From assembly GCF_008929045.1 (NCBI RefSeq), contig NZ_VFAH01000015.1, positions 1 through 64,000 on the forward strand: a DNA stretch of 64,000 nucleotides, read 5' to 3'. This DNA is from Noviherbaspirillum aerium. GTDB taxonomy: Bacteria; Pseudomonadota; Gammaproteobacteria; Burkholderiales; Burkholderiaceae_D. Below are positions 43,374 through 53,349 of the stretch, piece after piece (within the stretch, counting starts at the first letter, position 1; every line of letters starts with the position of its first letter). The position numbers and the translations under genes are program-made. A model generated the notes under the pieces. That model had not been told where the DNA came from, made no database searches, and worked only from the letters and a program-made list of their open reading frames with translations.

Positions 43374-45908
43374 TTGGAAGCAGAAATCAAGCCGCAGGAA
43401 AGCCTGCTTCGCGCCCGCCTGATGCGGCTGTACCATCGTTACATCGGCTATTTCAAGATTGTCATCGATTCCGGGCAGGGATGGAGCGCAAGATTTGCCG
43501 CTCTAATGAAGGCCGCGGCGGCAAGCGCGGTACTCGGCCTGGCGTCATTGTTTGCGTATGCAATCCTGCTGATCCCGTTCACGCCCAGCATCGCCGACCT
43601 GCGCAAGGCCAAGGCGGAGTCGCCGAGCGTGCTGATGTCGGAGGACGGCAAGGAACTGGCCGTCTTCAAACGCCTGAACAGGCAATGGGTGGAACTGGAC
43701 GAGATCTCCCCGCACGTGATCAAGGCGCTCATCGCCACGGAAGACCATCGCTTCTACCAGCATTTCGGCGTCGATCTCAAGCGCACGGCGGCCGGCATCC
43801 TGCGCACCCTGCAGGGCGATCCGGAAGGCGGTTCGACACTGACGCAGCAGCTGGCGCGCAATCTGTATCCGGAAGAGATCGGCCGCAGGCGCACCATCAA
43901 CCGCAAGCTCAAGGAACTGATCACCGCGCTCAAGATCGAGTATGCCTACTCGAAAGACGAGATCCTGCTTACCTATCTCAATACGATGCCGTTCCTGTAC
44001 AACGCGTTCGGCATCGAGATGGGCGCGCGCACTTATTTCGACAAGCCGGCAGCGAAGCTGAACGTGCTGGAAAGCGCCACGCTGATCGGCATGCTCAAGG
44101 GAACGAGCTACTACAATCCGGTACTCAACCGTGAACGCGCGGTCAAGCGGCGCAATGTCGTGCTGGCGCAGATGCTCAAGCGCGGCGCGCTTTCCGGCGC
44201 CGAATTCGACAGCCTGAAGAACCGGCCGATGCGGCTCGATTTCGAGCGCCAGCCGGAGCCGGTCGGCCGGGCGCCGCACCTGGCGGCCCATGTCCGCAAG
44301 TGGCTGGTCGACTGGGCCGACCGCAATGACTACAACCTGTATTCCGACGGACTCGTGGTGGTCTCCACGATAGACTCGCGGCTGCAGCAGTTCGCCGGCC
44401 AAGCCATCGAGCGGCGCATGGAGGCCCTGCAGGCGGTGGCCGATGTCGAATGGGGCTTCTCCTCGCCGGCGCTGATGTCGACGCATGCTCCCGCCTACCG
44501 CGCGATGCGGCGCCAGGTGCAGCCCTGGGCTCACTGGTGGCGTACCCAGGGCGCGCTGGTGGATGCCTTCATCCGCGAATCCAACGCCTATCGCAGCCTG
44601 ACCGCGTCCGGCACGGCGCCGGACCAGGCTCTGATGCAACTGAAGAAGGATGCGGCTTTCATGAATGCGCTGCGCGCCGAGAAAACCCGTCTTGAAACCG
44701 GCTTTGTCGCCCTGGATCCATCCACCGGGCATGTGAAGGCCTGGGTCGGCAGCCGCGACTATGCCGTCGATCAGTTTGACCATGTGGCCCAGGCAAGGCG
44801 GCAGCCGGGGTCCACCTTCAAGCCCTTCGTCTATGGCGCGGCGCTGGAGAAAGGCATGTCTCCCGCCCGGCGTTTCGTCGACCGCGAAGTGGAAATCGAA
44901 TTGAAGAACGGCAGCGTCTGGCGGCCGACCAATGCATCCGGCATCAGCGGCAGGGAAATGACGTTGCGCGAGGGCCTGGCCTATTCAAAAAACACCATCA
45001 CGGCGCAGGTCATGCAGGGAATCGGTCCGGCGAAAGTTGCGGCGTTTGCGCGCAGGCTGGGCGTCAGCCAGAGCAAGCTCGATGAAGTTCCCGCACTCTC
45101 GCTCGGCACCAGCCCGGTTTCCCTGCTCGAAATGGCCACGGCCTACGGAACCATCGCCAGCGGCGGCGAACTGCGCAAGCCGATACTGGTAAGCCGCATT
45201 CTCGACAGGCAGGGCAAGGTGCTCGAAACCTTCACCAGTGAACCGGAACGCGCCATGTCGGCCAATACCGCTGAAGACCTGACCGACATGCTGCGCGGCG
45301 TCATCACCCAGGGCACGGGGCGCGCCATCCGCAGCCAGTACGGTGTCCATGCCGATGTCGCCGGCAAGACCGGCACCACGCAGAACAATACCGACGGCTG
45401 GTTCATCCTGATGCATCCGCGCCTGGTCGCCGGCGCGTGGGTTGGCTTCAACGATGCGCGGCTCGCCATGCGCAGCAGCTACTGGGGCCAGGGTGCGCAG
45501 ACGGCCCTGCCGATGGTGGGCGACACTTTCCGCCAGGCCTTGCAGGCGCGCCTGATCGACAATGGCGCCCGCTTCCCGACTGCGCCGGAGCCATTCTTCG
45601 CCACGCTCTGGGCGAAGGTGTCGGACTGGTTAGGCTGGGACAAGCCCAAGGCGGAATCGCCGGTACGTGCAACGAAGCCGAGGCCTGCCGCTCCGCCGCC
45701 AGTTGCGCAGCCACCGTTACACGAACCGGTCCCGGAGGACGTGCCCGACATGCAGTTCGATGAAATGCAGCGGATCATCGAACAGGCCCGTGATGGCGGT
45801 CAGCCACCGCCGCAAGGCCTGCCCCCGGCTGTTGTCCGGCCGGATGGCACCGTGCTGGTTCCGGTCTATCCGGACGACGGCTACGTCATTATCGCGCCGC
45901 AGCCTTGA
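43374..45908 (+). CDS. Class A penicillin-binding protein (transglycosylase/transpeptidase, PBP1-type)
   Basis: An 844-residue bifunctional peptidoglycan synthase. It has one N-terminal membrane helix (about 45-65), a GT51 glycosyltransferase domain with Glu123 in ATEDHRFYQHFGVD and EGGSTLTQQLARNLYPEE, and a transpeptidase domain with SxxK at Ser480 (QPGSTFKPF), a YSKN motif, and KTGTT at Lys665. A Pro-rich C-terminal tail (about 760-844) follows. The start appears to be TTG 43374, with GGAAG near; no better ATG lies upstream in frame. It is likely to work in cell-wall elongation or repair. Confidence 0.88.
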   Translation: MEAEIKPQESLLRARLMRLYHRYIGYFKIVIDSGQGWSARFAALMKAAAASAVLGLASLFAYAILLIPFTPSIADLRKAKAESPSVLMSEDGKELAVFKRLNRQWVELDEISPHVIKALIATEDHRFYQHFGVDLKRTAAGILRTLQGDPEGGSTLTQQLARNLYPEEIGRRRTINRKLKELITALKIEYAYSKDEILLTYLNTMPFLYNAFGIEMGARTYFDKPAAKLNVLESATLIGMLKGTSYYNPVLNRERAVKRRNVVLAQMLKRGALSGAEFDSLKNRPMRLDFERQPEPVGRAPHLAAHVRKWLVDWADRNDYNLYSDGLVVVSTIDSRLQQFAGQAIERRMEALQAVADVEWGFSSPALMSTHAPAYRAMRRQVQPWAHWWRTQGALVDAFIRESNAYRSLTASGTAPDQALMQLKKDAAFMNALRAEKTRLETGFVALDPSTGHVKAWVGSRDYAVDQFDHVAQARRQPGSTFKPFVYGAALEKGMSPARRFVDREVEIELKNGSVWRPTNASGISGREMTLREGLAYSKNTITAQVMQGIGPAKVAAFARRLGVSQSKLDEVPALSLGTSPVSLLEMATAYGTIASGGELRKPILVSRILDRQGKVLETFTSEPERAMSANTAEDLTDMLRGVITQGTGRAIRSQYGVHADVAGKTGTTQNNTDGWFILMHPRLVAGAWVGFNDARLAMRSSYWGQGAQTALPMVGDTFRQALQARLIDNGARFPTAPEPFFATLWAKVSDWLGWDKPKAESPVRATKPRPAAPPPVAQPPLHEPVPEDVPDMQFDEMQRIIEQARDGGQPPPQGLPPAVVRPDGTVLVPVYPDDGYVIIAPQP

Positions 45909-46006
45909 ACGCGATAACAGAGCCGTCTTGAAGGGCCGGGACAACCGGATTCATCAACAGAGATCGTTACCTGGCCCCGGCGATGGCACGGCAAGCAGAC
46001 GCCGTC

Positions 46007-46720
46007 TCAGCTCCGGCCTACCACCGGCAGCGCCGCCCCATGTACCGCCCGCGCGGCGTCGGACGCCAGGAAGGCAATCACCTCGGCCAGCGCATCCGGC
46101 GCCACCCAGCGCGAGGCATCCGCGTCCGGCATCGCCGCCCGGTTTTCGGGCGTATCGATGATGCTCGGCATCACGCAATTGACATTGATATTGCTGTCGC
46201 GGAGTTCCGCCGCCATGGATTCGGTCAGGCGGATCACCACATCCTTGCTGGCGCAATACGCGCCCATTTGCGCCACGCCCTTTTGCGCCGAGTTGGCGGC
46301 CACATTGACCACCTTGCCGCCGCCCGCCTTGAGCATGAGCGGGACCACCGCGCGCACGGTATTGAGCATGCTGCGCGCATTGATGTCGAGCAGGAAGTTC
46401 CAATCCTGATCCGACGTGTCATGCACGGGTGATCCCATGCGGAAACCGCCGGCGACATTGCACAGCACGTCGATGCTTTCGAAACGTTCGACCGCGGCCG
46501 CAACCGCGCTGGCCACCTGCTCCCTGTCGAGCAGATTGGCTGGCGCCAGGAGCCGCTGCGGATGATCCGCGCCGTGGGCCTGCTCGAGCCGCGCCCGGTC
46601 GAGGTCGACCAGAACCAGGTTCGCGCCTTGCGATGCAAACGCCTCGGCCACCGCGCGGCCAAGGTTGCCGCCCGCGCCGGTAATCAACACGGTCCGCTTA
46701 TTTGAAGTCACTGAAGTCAT
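46007..46720 (-). CDS. Short-chain dehydrogenase/reductase
   Basis: A 237-residue SDR enzyme. Motifs: TGAGGNLGRAVAEAF (Gly-rich NAD(P) loop, residues 14-28), NVAGG, a Ser in VNVAANSAQKG, and the YCASKDVVIRLTESMA Tyr-x-x-x-Lys pair. ATG 46718-46720 follows AGAGGAG and is preferred to an upstream in-frame start. It lies 40 bp downstream of phhB on the same strand, as the last gene of the hpd-tyrB-phhB unit. It may reduce or oxidise an aromatic keto/hydroxy intermediate. The specific substrate cannot be inferred. Confidence 0.82.
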   Translation of the reverse strand: MTSVTSNKRTVLITGAGGNLGRAVAEAFASQGANLVLVDLDRARLEQAHGADHPQRLLAPANLLDREQVASAVAAAVERFESIDVLCNVAGGFRMGSPVHDTSDQDWNFLLDINARSMLNTVRAVVPLMLKAGGGKVVNVAANSAQKGVAQMGAYCASKDVVIRLTESMAAELRDSNINVNCVMPSIIDTPENRAAMPDADASRWVAPDALAEVIAFLASDAARAVHGAALPVVGRS

Positions 46721-46760
46721 GCAAAGCTCCTCTTGCTGTTCTCTTCCGGTCAACGCGCGG

Positions 46761-47063
46761 TCAGCGGGCGTTAAAACGCGCAAAGGCCGCATCCGCATAA
46801 GCGGCGAGGTCGATATCCCGCTGCGTCAATCCATTCGCATCATGCGTGGTCAGCGTGATCGCCACTTTGTTGTACACGTTGAACCACTCGGGATGGTGAT
46901 TGTTCTTTTCGGCGACGATCGCGATCTGGGTCATGAAGGCGAATGCCTCGGTAAAGTCGGCAAACACATATTCGCGGCTGATCGCATCGCGCCCCGCATC
47001 ATATTTCCATGCCGGCAAGCCTGCGAGCGCGCCCGCACGCGCGGCGCCATCAAATTTCTCCAT
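46761..47063 (-). CDS. phhB: Pterin-4a-carbinolamine dehydratase
   Basis: A 100-residue PhhB/PCD enzyme that dehydrates 4a-hydroxytetrahydropterin, regenerating the cofactor of phenylalanine hydroxylase. Signature residues: [30 protein letters not shown], with the catalytic HHPEW. Length matches the family. It has AGGAG before the ATG and lies 24 bp downstream of tyrB, with which it is likely co-transcribed. No phhA (phenylalanine hydroxylase) gene is present in the window, so PhhA must be encoded elsewhere or be absent. Confidence 0.92.
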   Translation of the reverse strand: MEKFDGAARAGALAGLPAWKYDAGRDAISREYVFADFTEAFAFMTQIAIVAEKNNHHPEWFNVYNKVAITLTTHDANGLTQRDIDLAAYADAAFARFNAR

Positions 47064-47087
47064 GTCTTTCTCCTGCTTCCTTATCTT

Positions 47088-48275
47088 TTATTCCAGGACC
47101 TTGGCGATCGCTTCGGCCACCGGTGAAATCGTGTCCTGCGTCAATGCCGCCATGCACATCCGTCCCGAGCCGATGAGATACACGCCGAATTCTTCGCGCA
47201 GGCGCCGCACCTGTTCCTGCGACAGCCCGGTATAGCTGAACATGCCCTTCTGCTTGAGCAGATAATCGAAGCTGTGTTCAGGACGCAATGCATGCAGTTC
47301 GCTGTACAGGCCGGATCGCATCGCCAAGATGCGGCTGCGCATGGCGCCGAGTTCATCCTCCCACAGGCCGCGCATGTCTTGCAGCACCATGGCGACAATG
47401 CGGGCGCCATGCGTCGGCGGGCTGGAATAGTTGCGGCGCACCGCCGCCTTGAGCTGGCCGAGCACGTTTTCCGCCTGGACGCTGTCGGGACATACCACGT
47501 TGAGCGAACCGCAGCGTTCGCCATACAGCGAGAAATTCTTCGAGAAGGAACTCGCCACCAGCGAGACCAGCCCTTCGGAAGTGAAGTGCCGGATTGCGAA
47601 CGCGTCTTCGTCGATGCCTTCGCCGAAGCCCTGGTAGGCGATATCGAAGAAGGCAAGCAGGCGGCGCTCACGGAAGATCGGCGCCAATTCCCGCCATTGC
47701 TGTTCGGTCAGGTCGGCGCCGGTAGGATTGTGGCAGCAGGCATGCAGCAGCACGATGTCTCCTTCGGGCACTTCGCGCAACGCGTTTTTCATTGCTTCGA
47801 AGTCGACGCCCTGGGTCGCCGGGCTGTAGTACGGATACGAAAGCACGTTGAAGCCGGCACCGGAGAAAATGCTGCGGTGATTGTCCCAGCTCGGATCGCA
47901 GATCCAGACCTGGGCGTTGCCGAAATACGCCTTCAGGAAATCGGCACCAACCTTGAGCGCGCCGGAGCCGCCGATGGTCTGCACGGTGGCGATGCGATTC
48001 TCCGCCACGGCCTGGCTTTCCTCGCCGAATAACAGTGCCTGGGCAGCCTTGCGGTAACTCGGCGCGCCTTCCATCGGCAGATAGGGACGCGTGCCGATTT
48101 GCTTGAGGATCGCGGTTTCCGCTTCCAGCACCGCCCCCATGACTGGCAGGCGGCGCGCATCGTCCAGGTAGACGCCAATGCTGAGATTGACCTTGTTCGG
48201 CCGCGGATCGCCCGCGAAGCTTTCATTCAGGGTCAGGATCGGATCGCCGGGATAGACATCAACGTGCTGGAACAC
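47088..48275 (-). CDS. tyrB: Aromatic amino acid aminotransferase
   Basis: A 395-residue class I aminotransferase that interconverts tyrosine/phenylalanine and their 2-oxo acids. The start at GTG 48273-48275 gives VFQHVDVYPGDPIL, which aligns with the typical MFQ-VDAYAGDPIL start, and has AGCGAGG upstream; the longer ATG start at 48344 is unlikely. The PLP lysine is Lys246 in SSFSKNFSLYGER. HNPTGADLTEQQW and the C-terminal FSYTGLSQEQV, RMCMAALT are typical. It is in the hpd-tyrB-phhB-SDR unit, downstream of hpd by 206 bp with a hairpin between. Confidence 0.92.
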   Translation of the reverse strand: MFQHVDVYPGDPILTLNESFAGDPRPNKVNLSIGVYLDDARRLPVMGAVLEAETAILKQIGTRPYLPMEGAPSYRKAAQALLFGEESQAVAENRIATVQTIGGSGALKVGADFLKAYFGNAQVWICDPSWDNHRSIFSGAGFNVLSYPYYSPATQGVDFEAMKNALREVPEGDIVLLHACCHNPTGADLTEQQWRELAPIFRERRLLAFFDIAYQGFGEGIDEDAFAIRHFTSEGLVSLVASSFSKNFSLYGERCGSLNVVCPDSVQAENVLGQLKAAVRRNYSSPPTHGARIVAMVLQDMRGLWEDELGAMRSRILAMRSGLYSELHALRPEHSFDYLLKQKGMFSYTGLSQEQVRRLREEFGVYLIGSGRMCMAALTQDTISPVAEAIAKVLE

Positions 48276-48408
48276 TATTGCCTCGCTAGGAAAATTGGAT
48301 GAAGACGGCGCAGGATGGCCGGATGGAATATGCCTGTATACCACGGACTCCGCCGGTTTTCAGAAGCCGGCGCATTCCCTGGCAATGCATCGACGCACCA
48401 GAACAATA

Positions 48409-48454
48409 TGTCCGCCATGTCGACCTCTGTTGCATTGGGTCGGCATGGCGGACA
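48409..48454. ncRNA. Long hairpin between hpd and tyrB (attenuator or processing structure)
   Basis: The arms at 48409-48425 and 48438-48454 pair over 17 positions with only one wobble (T-G) around a 12-base loop. On the transcribed (minus) strand the structure begins 27 bases after the hpd stop and is followed by TATTGTTCT, a weak T-rich stretch. It could partially terminate after hpd or stabilise its message. Confidence 0.6.
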
Positions 48455-48481
48455 CCGGATCAGGGCCGAAATCCGTCCGGA

Positions 48482-49558
48482 TCAGGCTGTCTGCAGCACG
48501 CCGCGGCGGATCTGGTCGCGTTCCATCGATTCGAACAGCGCCTTGAAGTTGCCTTCGCCGAAACCGTCGTCACCCTTGCGCTGGATGAACTCGAAGAACA
48601 CCGGACCGAAGACGGCTTGCGAAAAGATCTGCAGCAGCAGACGCTTGTCGCCGCTCTTGGTGTTGCCGTCGACCAGGATGCCGCGTGTTTTCAGGGAGGT
48701 GATCTCCTCGTCGTGGCCGGGCAGGCGTTCGTCCAGCATTTCGTAATAAGTTTCGGGCGGCGCTGGCACGAAGGGCACGCCGGCCATTTTCAGCTGGTCG
48801 ATCGTTTCGCGCAGATCGTCGGTCAGCAGGGCAATGTGCTGAATGCCCTCGCCGTTGAACTGCATCAGGAATTCCTCGATCTGGCCGCCGCCCTTCTTCG
48901 ATTCCTCGTTAAGCGGAATGCGGATCATGCCGTCGGGAGCGGTCATGGCCTTTGATGTCAGGCCGGTGTATTCGCCGCTGATGTCGAAATAGCGGATTTC
49001 ACGGAAATTGAACAGCTTCTCGTAGAAGCCGGCCCAGAAGCTCATGCGTCCGCGGTAGACGTTATGGGTCAGGTGGTCGATGATCTTCAGGCCCGCGCCC
49101 TTCGGGTTGCGGTCCACGCCTTCAATGAATTCGAAGTCGATGTCATAGATCGACTTGCCGTCTTCGAAACGGTCGATCAGGTACAGCGGCGCGCCGCCGA
49201 TGCCCTTGATCGCCGGCAGGCGCAGTTCCATCGGGCCGGTCGGAATCTCGACCGGCTGCGCGCCGAGTTCGAGCGCCAGGTTGTAGGCCTTGTGTGCATC
49301 GCGCACGCGGAAAGCCATGCCGCAGGCGGACGGGCCATGCTCGGCGGCAAAGTAGGAGGCGATGCTTTTGGGCTCGTTGTTGACGATGAAATTGATGCCG
49401 CCCTGACGGTACAGATGGACATCCTTGGAACGGTGGGTGGCCACCTTGGTAAAGCCCAGCGCTTCGAAGATCGGCTCGATCACACCGGGTGTCGGCGATG
49501 CGAACTCGACAAATTCAAAGCCCATGAGGCCCATCGGATTTTCAAAGATATCGGACAT
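48482..49558 (-). CDS. hpd: 4-Hydroxyphenylpyruvate dioxygenase
   Basis: A 358-residue HPPD, which converts 4-hydroxyphenylpyruvate to homogentisate in tyrosine catabolism. Two VOC-type domains are visible. The Fe(II) ligands are His162 ([10 protein letters not shown]), His241 ([11 protein letters not shown]) and Glu323 ([23 protein letters not shown]). The C-terminal [12 protein letters not shown] helix is characteristic. Length fits the bacterial enzyme. It is the first gene of the unit hpd-tyrB-phhB-SDR and is divergent from an Lrp-type regulator. Homogentisate dioxygenase and fumarylacetoacetase genes are not seen in the window. Confidence 0.94.
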   Translation of the reverse strand: MSDIFENPMGLMGFEFVEFASPTPGVIEPIFEALGFTKVATHRSKDVHLYRQGGINFIVNNEPKSIASYFAAEHGPSACGMAFRVRDAHKAYNLALELGAQPVEIPTGPMELRLPAIKGIGGAPLYLIDRFEDGKSIYDIDFEFIEGVDRNPKGAGLKIIDHLTHNVYRGRMSFWAGFYEKLFNFREIRYFDISGEYTGLTSKAMTAPDGMIRIPLNEESKKGGGQIEEFLMQFNGEGIQHIALLTDDLRETIDQLKMAGVPFVPAPPETYYEMLDERLPGHDEEITSLKTRGILVDGNTKSGDKRLLLQIFSQAVFGPVFFEFIQRKGDDGFGEGNFKALFESMERDQIRRGVLQTA

Positions 49559-49795
49559 GTTGTGTTCCCGGTTAAGTAAGAATCGCTAGGAAAGAATGCA
49601 TGCTTTCGCCGCTTGCGGAGGTTGGACTGAACGAAGTCGTCGCATCCATCTGTTCTGTGATCTTTGACCACTTCATGGTCAATTCGTCATTCAAGGATTT
49701 TAGTGCGCCACAGATGCAATATGTGCGCATACTTTGCTGTATATTGGCTCTAACATGCACACTTTGTTCACAAATCCACCATTAAGAGGGAAAAT

Positions 49796-50314
49796 ATGTC
49801 GCTGGTATCGGTAGACCGGCATGATTTGGAGCTGCTTGCCGAGTTGCAACGCGACGGCAAGCTCACCAACAGCATGCTTGGCGAAAAAATTCACCTGTCC
49901 ACTTCCCAGGTCAGCCGCCGCATTCAGCGCCTGGAAGACTCCAAAGTCATCAGCCATTACGCCGCCATTCTCGATCTTGACGTGGTTGGCCTCGGCGTGA
50001 CCGCCTTTACCTCGGTCACGCTCGGGCGGCATGGCGAAGCGCAGGGCGATGCCTTCGAGCGCGCGGTCGCCGACATGCCGGAAGTGCTGGAATGCCTGTC
50101 GGTCAGCGGTGAAGCCGACTATGTGCTGCGGGTGGTGACGCCGGATCTGGCATCGTTTTCCGAATTCATGATGAAGCGCCTGCTGCGCCTGCCAAGCGTG
50201 GTCAACGTCAAGTCGAATATTGCCCTGAAACGCATCAAGCAAACCCATGTCTTGCCGCTGGATCATGTCGCCCAACCAGTGGAAACCCGCCGCCGCCTGG
50301 TGTTTTCAAAGTAG
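49796..50314 (+). CDS. Lrp/AsnC-family transcriptional regulator
   Basis: A 172-residue regulator with an N-terminal helix-turn-helix (DRHDLELLAELQRDGKLTNS, EKIHLSTSQVSRRIQRLEDSKVI) and a C-terminal RAM ligand-binding domain (VSGEADYVLRVVTPDLASF). AAGAGGG precedes the ATG by 6 bases. It lies 237 bp from hpd and transcribed away from it, so it is a good candidate regulator of the tyrosine/phenylalanine catabolic unit, probably sensing an aromatic amino acid. The length is typical. Confidence 0.85.
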   Translation: MSLVSVDRHDLELLAELQRDGKLTNSMLGEKIHLSTSQVSRRIQRLEDSKVISHYAAILDLDVVGLGVTAFTSVTLGRHGEAQGDAFERAVADMPEVLECLSVSGEADYVLRVVTPDLASFSEFMMKRLLRLPSVVNVKSNIALKRIKQTHVLPLDHVAQPVETRRRLVFSK

Positions 50315-50482
50315 GTGCTGCGTTCGAAGTGCGCTTGATTCATGTCAAACGGGAACGGCCTCGACATCGTTCAACCGTGCTATCGGCTCCTGCCCGACGC
50401 GGTATATTCGAGATTCGCGTCACCGCATTTTGCATGACTGCAACCCGCAGCGTTCGCCGCCATCAACCATGAGGACATAACC

Positions 50483-50821
50483 ATGAGATATCTCGCCGTT
50501 GCCGTAATGTTTGTCGCCACTGGTGCCCTTGCCCACCATGGCTGGAGTGAATACGATGCCGACAAGCCCCTGCAGCTCTCGGGGACGATTCAGGAGTCGG
50601 GCTATTCCCATCCGCATGGCTATGTGCAGCTCAAGACCGCCGACAAGACATGGAACGTGGTCCTGGCTCCGCCGACACGCATGGAAAACCGGGGTTTGCA
50701 AAAAGAGATGCTCAATGTTGGCGGCAAGGCGACCGTCTATGGCTACCCCAACCGCAACAAGCCCGAGGAGCTGAGGGCCGAGCGCATTACCGTTGGCGAC
50801 AAGACCACGGAGCTGCGCTGA
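50483..50821 (+). CDS. DUF6152-type secreted small protein
   Basis: A 112-residue protein with a short signal peptide (MRYLAVAVMFVATGALA) and mature HHGWSEYDADKPLQLSGTIQ, the motif of DUF6152 proteins. The mature part is a small beta-barrel-like fold. A His pair at the mature N-terminus could bind metal, but that is inference. Its stop overlaps the ATG of the downstream membrane protein by one base, so the two are co-translated. Confidence 0.75.
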   Translation: MRYLAVAVMFVATGALAHHGWSEYDADKPLQLSGTIQESGYSHPHGYVQLKTADKTWNVVLAPPTRMENRGLQKEMLNVGGKATVYGYPNRNKPEELRAERITVGDKTTELR

Positions 50822-51309
50822 TGCAGCCCATGGGAGGCAGTTTCGGCTGGCTGGAAGCCACCGCGCTCGGAAGCGGGATGCGGTCCAGCCTGTGGATGTA
50901 TCCCATCGTGGAAATTTTCCACATCGTCGGTTTTGTCTTCCTTGTCGGAGCGGTGTTCATGTTCGACCTGCGCCTGCTGGGGTTGTCGAAAAACCTGCCG
51001 GTCACGGCAATGGCAAGGCATCTCCTGCGCTGGTCGGTCTTAGGCCTGTTTCTCGTGGTGCCGGCAGGGCTGATGATGTTTTCCGCGCATCCGGGAGATT
51101 TCATCAGCAATCGGGTCTTTCAGCTGAAGCTGCTACTGATCCTGGCGGCGGGCATCAATGCGGCCATCTTTCATACCGGCGTCTATCAAACCGTTGATGG
51201 ATGGAATACCCAGGCAAGCGCACCTTCGCTGGCTCGCTTCCATGCCGCGCTGTCGATGGCACTCTGGATCGCCGTCATTGCCTGCGGTCGCCTGCTGGCC
51301 TATACCTGA
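50821..51309 (+). CDS. Small integral membrane protein (DUF6644-type)
   Basis: A 162-residue protein with about four or five membrane helices ([75 protein letters not shown]-like, [19 protein letters not shown]). The conserved His/Arg in helix positions (HIVG, HLLRW, H in AAIFHTG) suggest haem or quinone contact, as in related copper/haem membrane proteins, but this is unproven. It overlaps the DUF6152 gene by one base. Family DUF6644 is from memory. Confidence 0.65.
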   Translation: MQPMGGSFGWLEATALGSGMRSSLWMYPIVEIFHIVGFVFLVGAVFMFDLRLLGLSKNLPVTAMARHLLRWSVLGLFLVVPAGLMMFSAHPGDFISNRVFQLKLLLILAAGINAAIFHTGVYQTVDGWNTQASAPSLARFHAALSMALWIAVIACGRLLAYT

Positions 51310-51406
51310 ACAGGTGACCTCGCGAATCGGCGCCGACTATAATGCCGCGGGGCGCTGCCGCATTCGCCCGACACCAATCCAATCTATCTGTGAAAGCGAG
51401 AAGGCA

Positions 51407-52210
51407 ATGGCAATGGATGAAATTGATTATGAAATCTTCGGTTCGGACATGCAGTATGTCGAAGTCGAACTCGATCCGGGCGAGGCGGCGGTCGGCGAAG
51501 CCGGCATGATGATGTTCATGCAGGATGGCGTGGAAATGGACACGGTATTCGGCGACGGCTCGCAGCAAGGCGGATTGTTCGGCAAGCTGCTTGGCGCCGG
51601 CAAGCGCCTGTTGACCGGCGAATCGCTGTTCACCACGGTGTTTCACAATGAAGGCGGCAGCAAGGCGCGCGTGGCATTCGCCGCGCCCTATCCGGGCAAG
51701 ATCATTCCCATCCACCTCGCCGAGATCGGCGGCTCCCTGGTCTGCCAGAAGGATTCCTTCCTCTGCGCGGCCAAGGGCGTGTCCTTGGGTATAGCTCTGC
51801 AGCGCCGCCTCGGCGCAGGCCTGTTCGGTGGCGAGGGATTCATCATGCAGAAGCTGGAAGGCGATGGCTGGGCCTTCGTCCACGCCGGCGGCACGCTGGT
51901 CGAGAAAACCCTGGCGCCGGGCGAAGTACTGCGTGTCGATACCGGCTGCGTGGTGGCGTTCCAGCCGCAGGTGGACTTCGACATCAAGTTCGTCGGCAAG
52001 ATCAAGTCCGCCATCTTCGGCGGCGAAGGCTTGTTCTTCGCCACCCTGCGCGGCCCGGGCAAGATATGGCTGCAGTCCTTGCCGCTGTCGCGCCTTGCCA
52101 ACCGCCTCATGATGGCAACCCCTGCGGCAGCTTCGTCGGGCAGCAGCTCCCTCCTCGGCGCAGGCGCGGTCGGCGGGCTGGGCGGGTTGCTGGGAGGCGA
52201 TGACGATTGA
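51407..52210 (+). CDS. TIGR00266/AIM24-family protein
   Basis: A 267-residue beta-rich protein of the TIGR00266/AIM24 family, identified by [21 protein letters not shown] near the start, [20 protein letters not shown], and [35 protein letters not shown]. There is no signal peptide. The role is unknown, though homologues are linked to membrane or stress functions. ATG 51407 follows GAGAAGG. Its stop overlaps the TTG start of the M48 protease (TTGA), which indicates coupling. Confidence 0.85.
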   Translation: MAMDEIDYEIFGSDMQYVEVELDPGEAAVGEAGMMMFMQDGVEMDTVFGDGSQQGGLFGKLLGAGKRLLTGESLFTTVFHNEGGSKARVAFAAPYPGKIIPIHLAEIGGSLVCQKDSFLCAAKGVSLGIALQRRLGAGLFGGEGFIMQKLEGDGWAFVHAGGTLVEKTLAPGEVLRVDTGCVVAFQPQVDFDIKFVGKIKSAIFGGEGLFFATLRGPGKIWLQSLPLSRLANRLMMATPAAASSGSSSLLGAGAVGGLGGLLGGDDD

Positions 52211-53349
52211 ACGCGGCAGCGTCGTTCCATGGCCGGCTGTTCGGCACCGGGATTGCCGGTGCCGGTGCCAGCGCGCGGGCATGGTGGGAGGGATCCACCC
52301 TGGCTGTGCAGGCGGGACACACGATATATCGTACTGACAGCGCAAGCCTGCAAATCGAAGCCGCAGGCTTCAACCTGCATCAGACCAGATTGTCGTGGAA
52401 GACAGTGGATGGAAACTATACTTTCTTCGTAGAGGCGCAAGACGATCGCGCCAAATTGGTTTCAGGAGCACCCGCGCCGCTGCGTGCGGCATTTGCCGAA
52501 GCCGCGGGCAGCCAGCGCAAGATGGGACGCCGCTTCGGTGCGGCGTTCCTGTTCTACGGCGCTGTTATTTCCCTGCCGTTATTGCTGCTGATTGCCTTTC
52601 TTTTCAATCTCGGGCGCCTGGCCGATTGGGCGGCGGAAAAAATTCCCGCGCGCCATGAAGCGCGCATCGGCGACCTTGTCCTTGCGCAGACGCGTGCCCA
52701 GATGAAGCTCATCGAAAGCGGCCCGGTGCATGAAGCAGTCCAGTCCATCGGCGCCAGGCTGACTACAGGATCGCAGTATCGATACCGCTGGTTCATTGCC
52801 GACCGCAAGGAAATCAATGCCTTTGCCGCACCCGGCGGTGTAATCGTGGTTTACTCCGGCCTGATCGCACAGACGGCAAATGCCGAAGAGCTCGCGGGAG
52901 TGATTGCACATGAGGTTGCGCATGTCGAGCAGCGGCACAGCCTGAAGAATCTGATGAAGACGGCGGGTTTCAGCATCCTGCTTTCGCTAGCCATCGGTGA
53001 CTGGTCAGGTACGGCGCTGGGCAGTGTCGCCGGCAAGCTGACCGAACTTAAGTTTTCCCGCGACGCGGAAACGGATGCGGACCGCGAAGGACTGCGTCGC
53101 CTGTTCGATGCCGGCATCGCACCGCATCACATGGCGGATTTTTTTGGCGAACTCGCACGCAAGGAGAACAGCATGGCGCCAGCTATCCTTGCCACGCACC
53201 CCGCGTCCGCCGAGCGGCAGGAACGCTTGCGTAGTCTGATCGCTGCATTGCCTCATCGGCAATATGCACCCCTGCCTTACGAATGGAAGCAGATAAAACG
53301 TTCACTGTCATCCCAAGCCGCTGGACGCCAGCCCCTGGTCGCCAATTGA
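52207..53349 (+). CDS. M48-family metallopeptidase, membrane-anchored
   Basis: A 380-residue zinc protease. The N-terminal ~100 residues form a soluble beta-rich segment; a helix at about 115-140 ([26 protein letters not shown]) follows. The catalytic HEVAH (His235, Glu236, His239) lies in [18 protein letters not shown], with the downstream third ligand in [10 protein letters not shown]. The start is TTG, overlapping the TIGR00266 gene. The length and C-terminal part match Oma1/BepA-like M48 proteases with a membrane anchor. It probably degrades membrane or periplasmic proteins. Confidence 0.82.
   Translation: MNAAASFHGRLFGTGIAGAGASARAWWEGSTLAVQAGHTIYRTDSASLQIEAAGFNLHQTRLSWKTVDGNYTFFVEAQDDRAKLVSGAPAPLRAAFAEAAGSQRKMGRRFGAAFLFYGAVISLPLLLLIAFLFNLGRLADWAAEKIPARHEARIGDLVLAQTRAQMKLIESGPVHEAVQSIGARLTTGSQYRYRWFIADRKEINAFAAPGGVIVVYSGLIAQTANAEELAGVIAHEVAHVEQRHSLKNLMKTAGFSILLSLAIGDWSGTALGSVAGKLTELKFSRDAETDADREGLRRLFDAGIAPHHMADFFGELARKENSMAPAILATHPASAERQERLRSLIAALPHRQYAPLPYEWKQIKRSLSSQAAGRQPLVAN

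Noticed and set aside
43545-44783. 412-codon minus-strand frame opposite the penicillin-binding protein
   Set aside because: The plus-strand frame has SxxK, SxN and KTG motifs; the minus frame is a GC-driven shadow.
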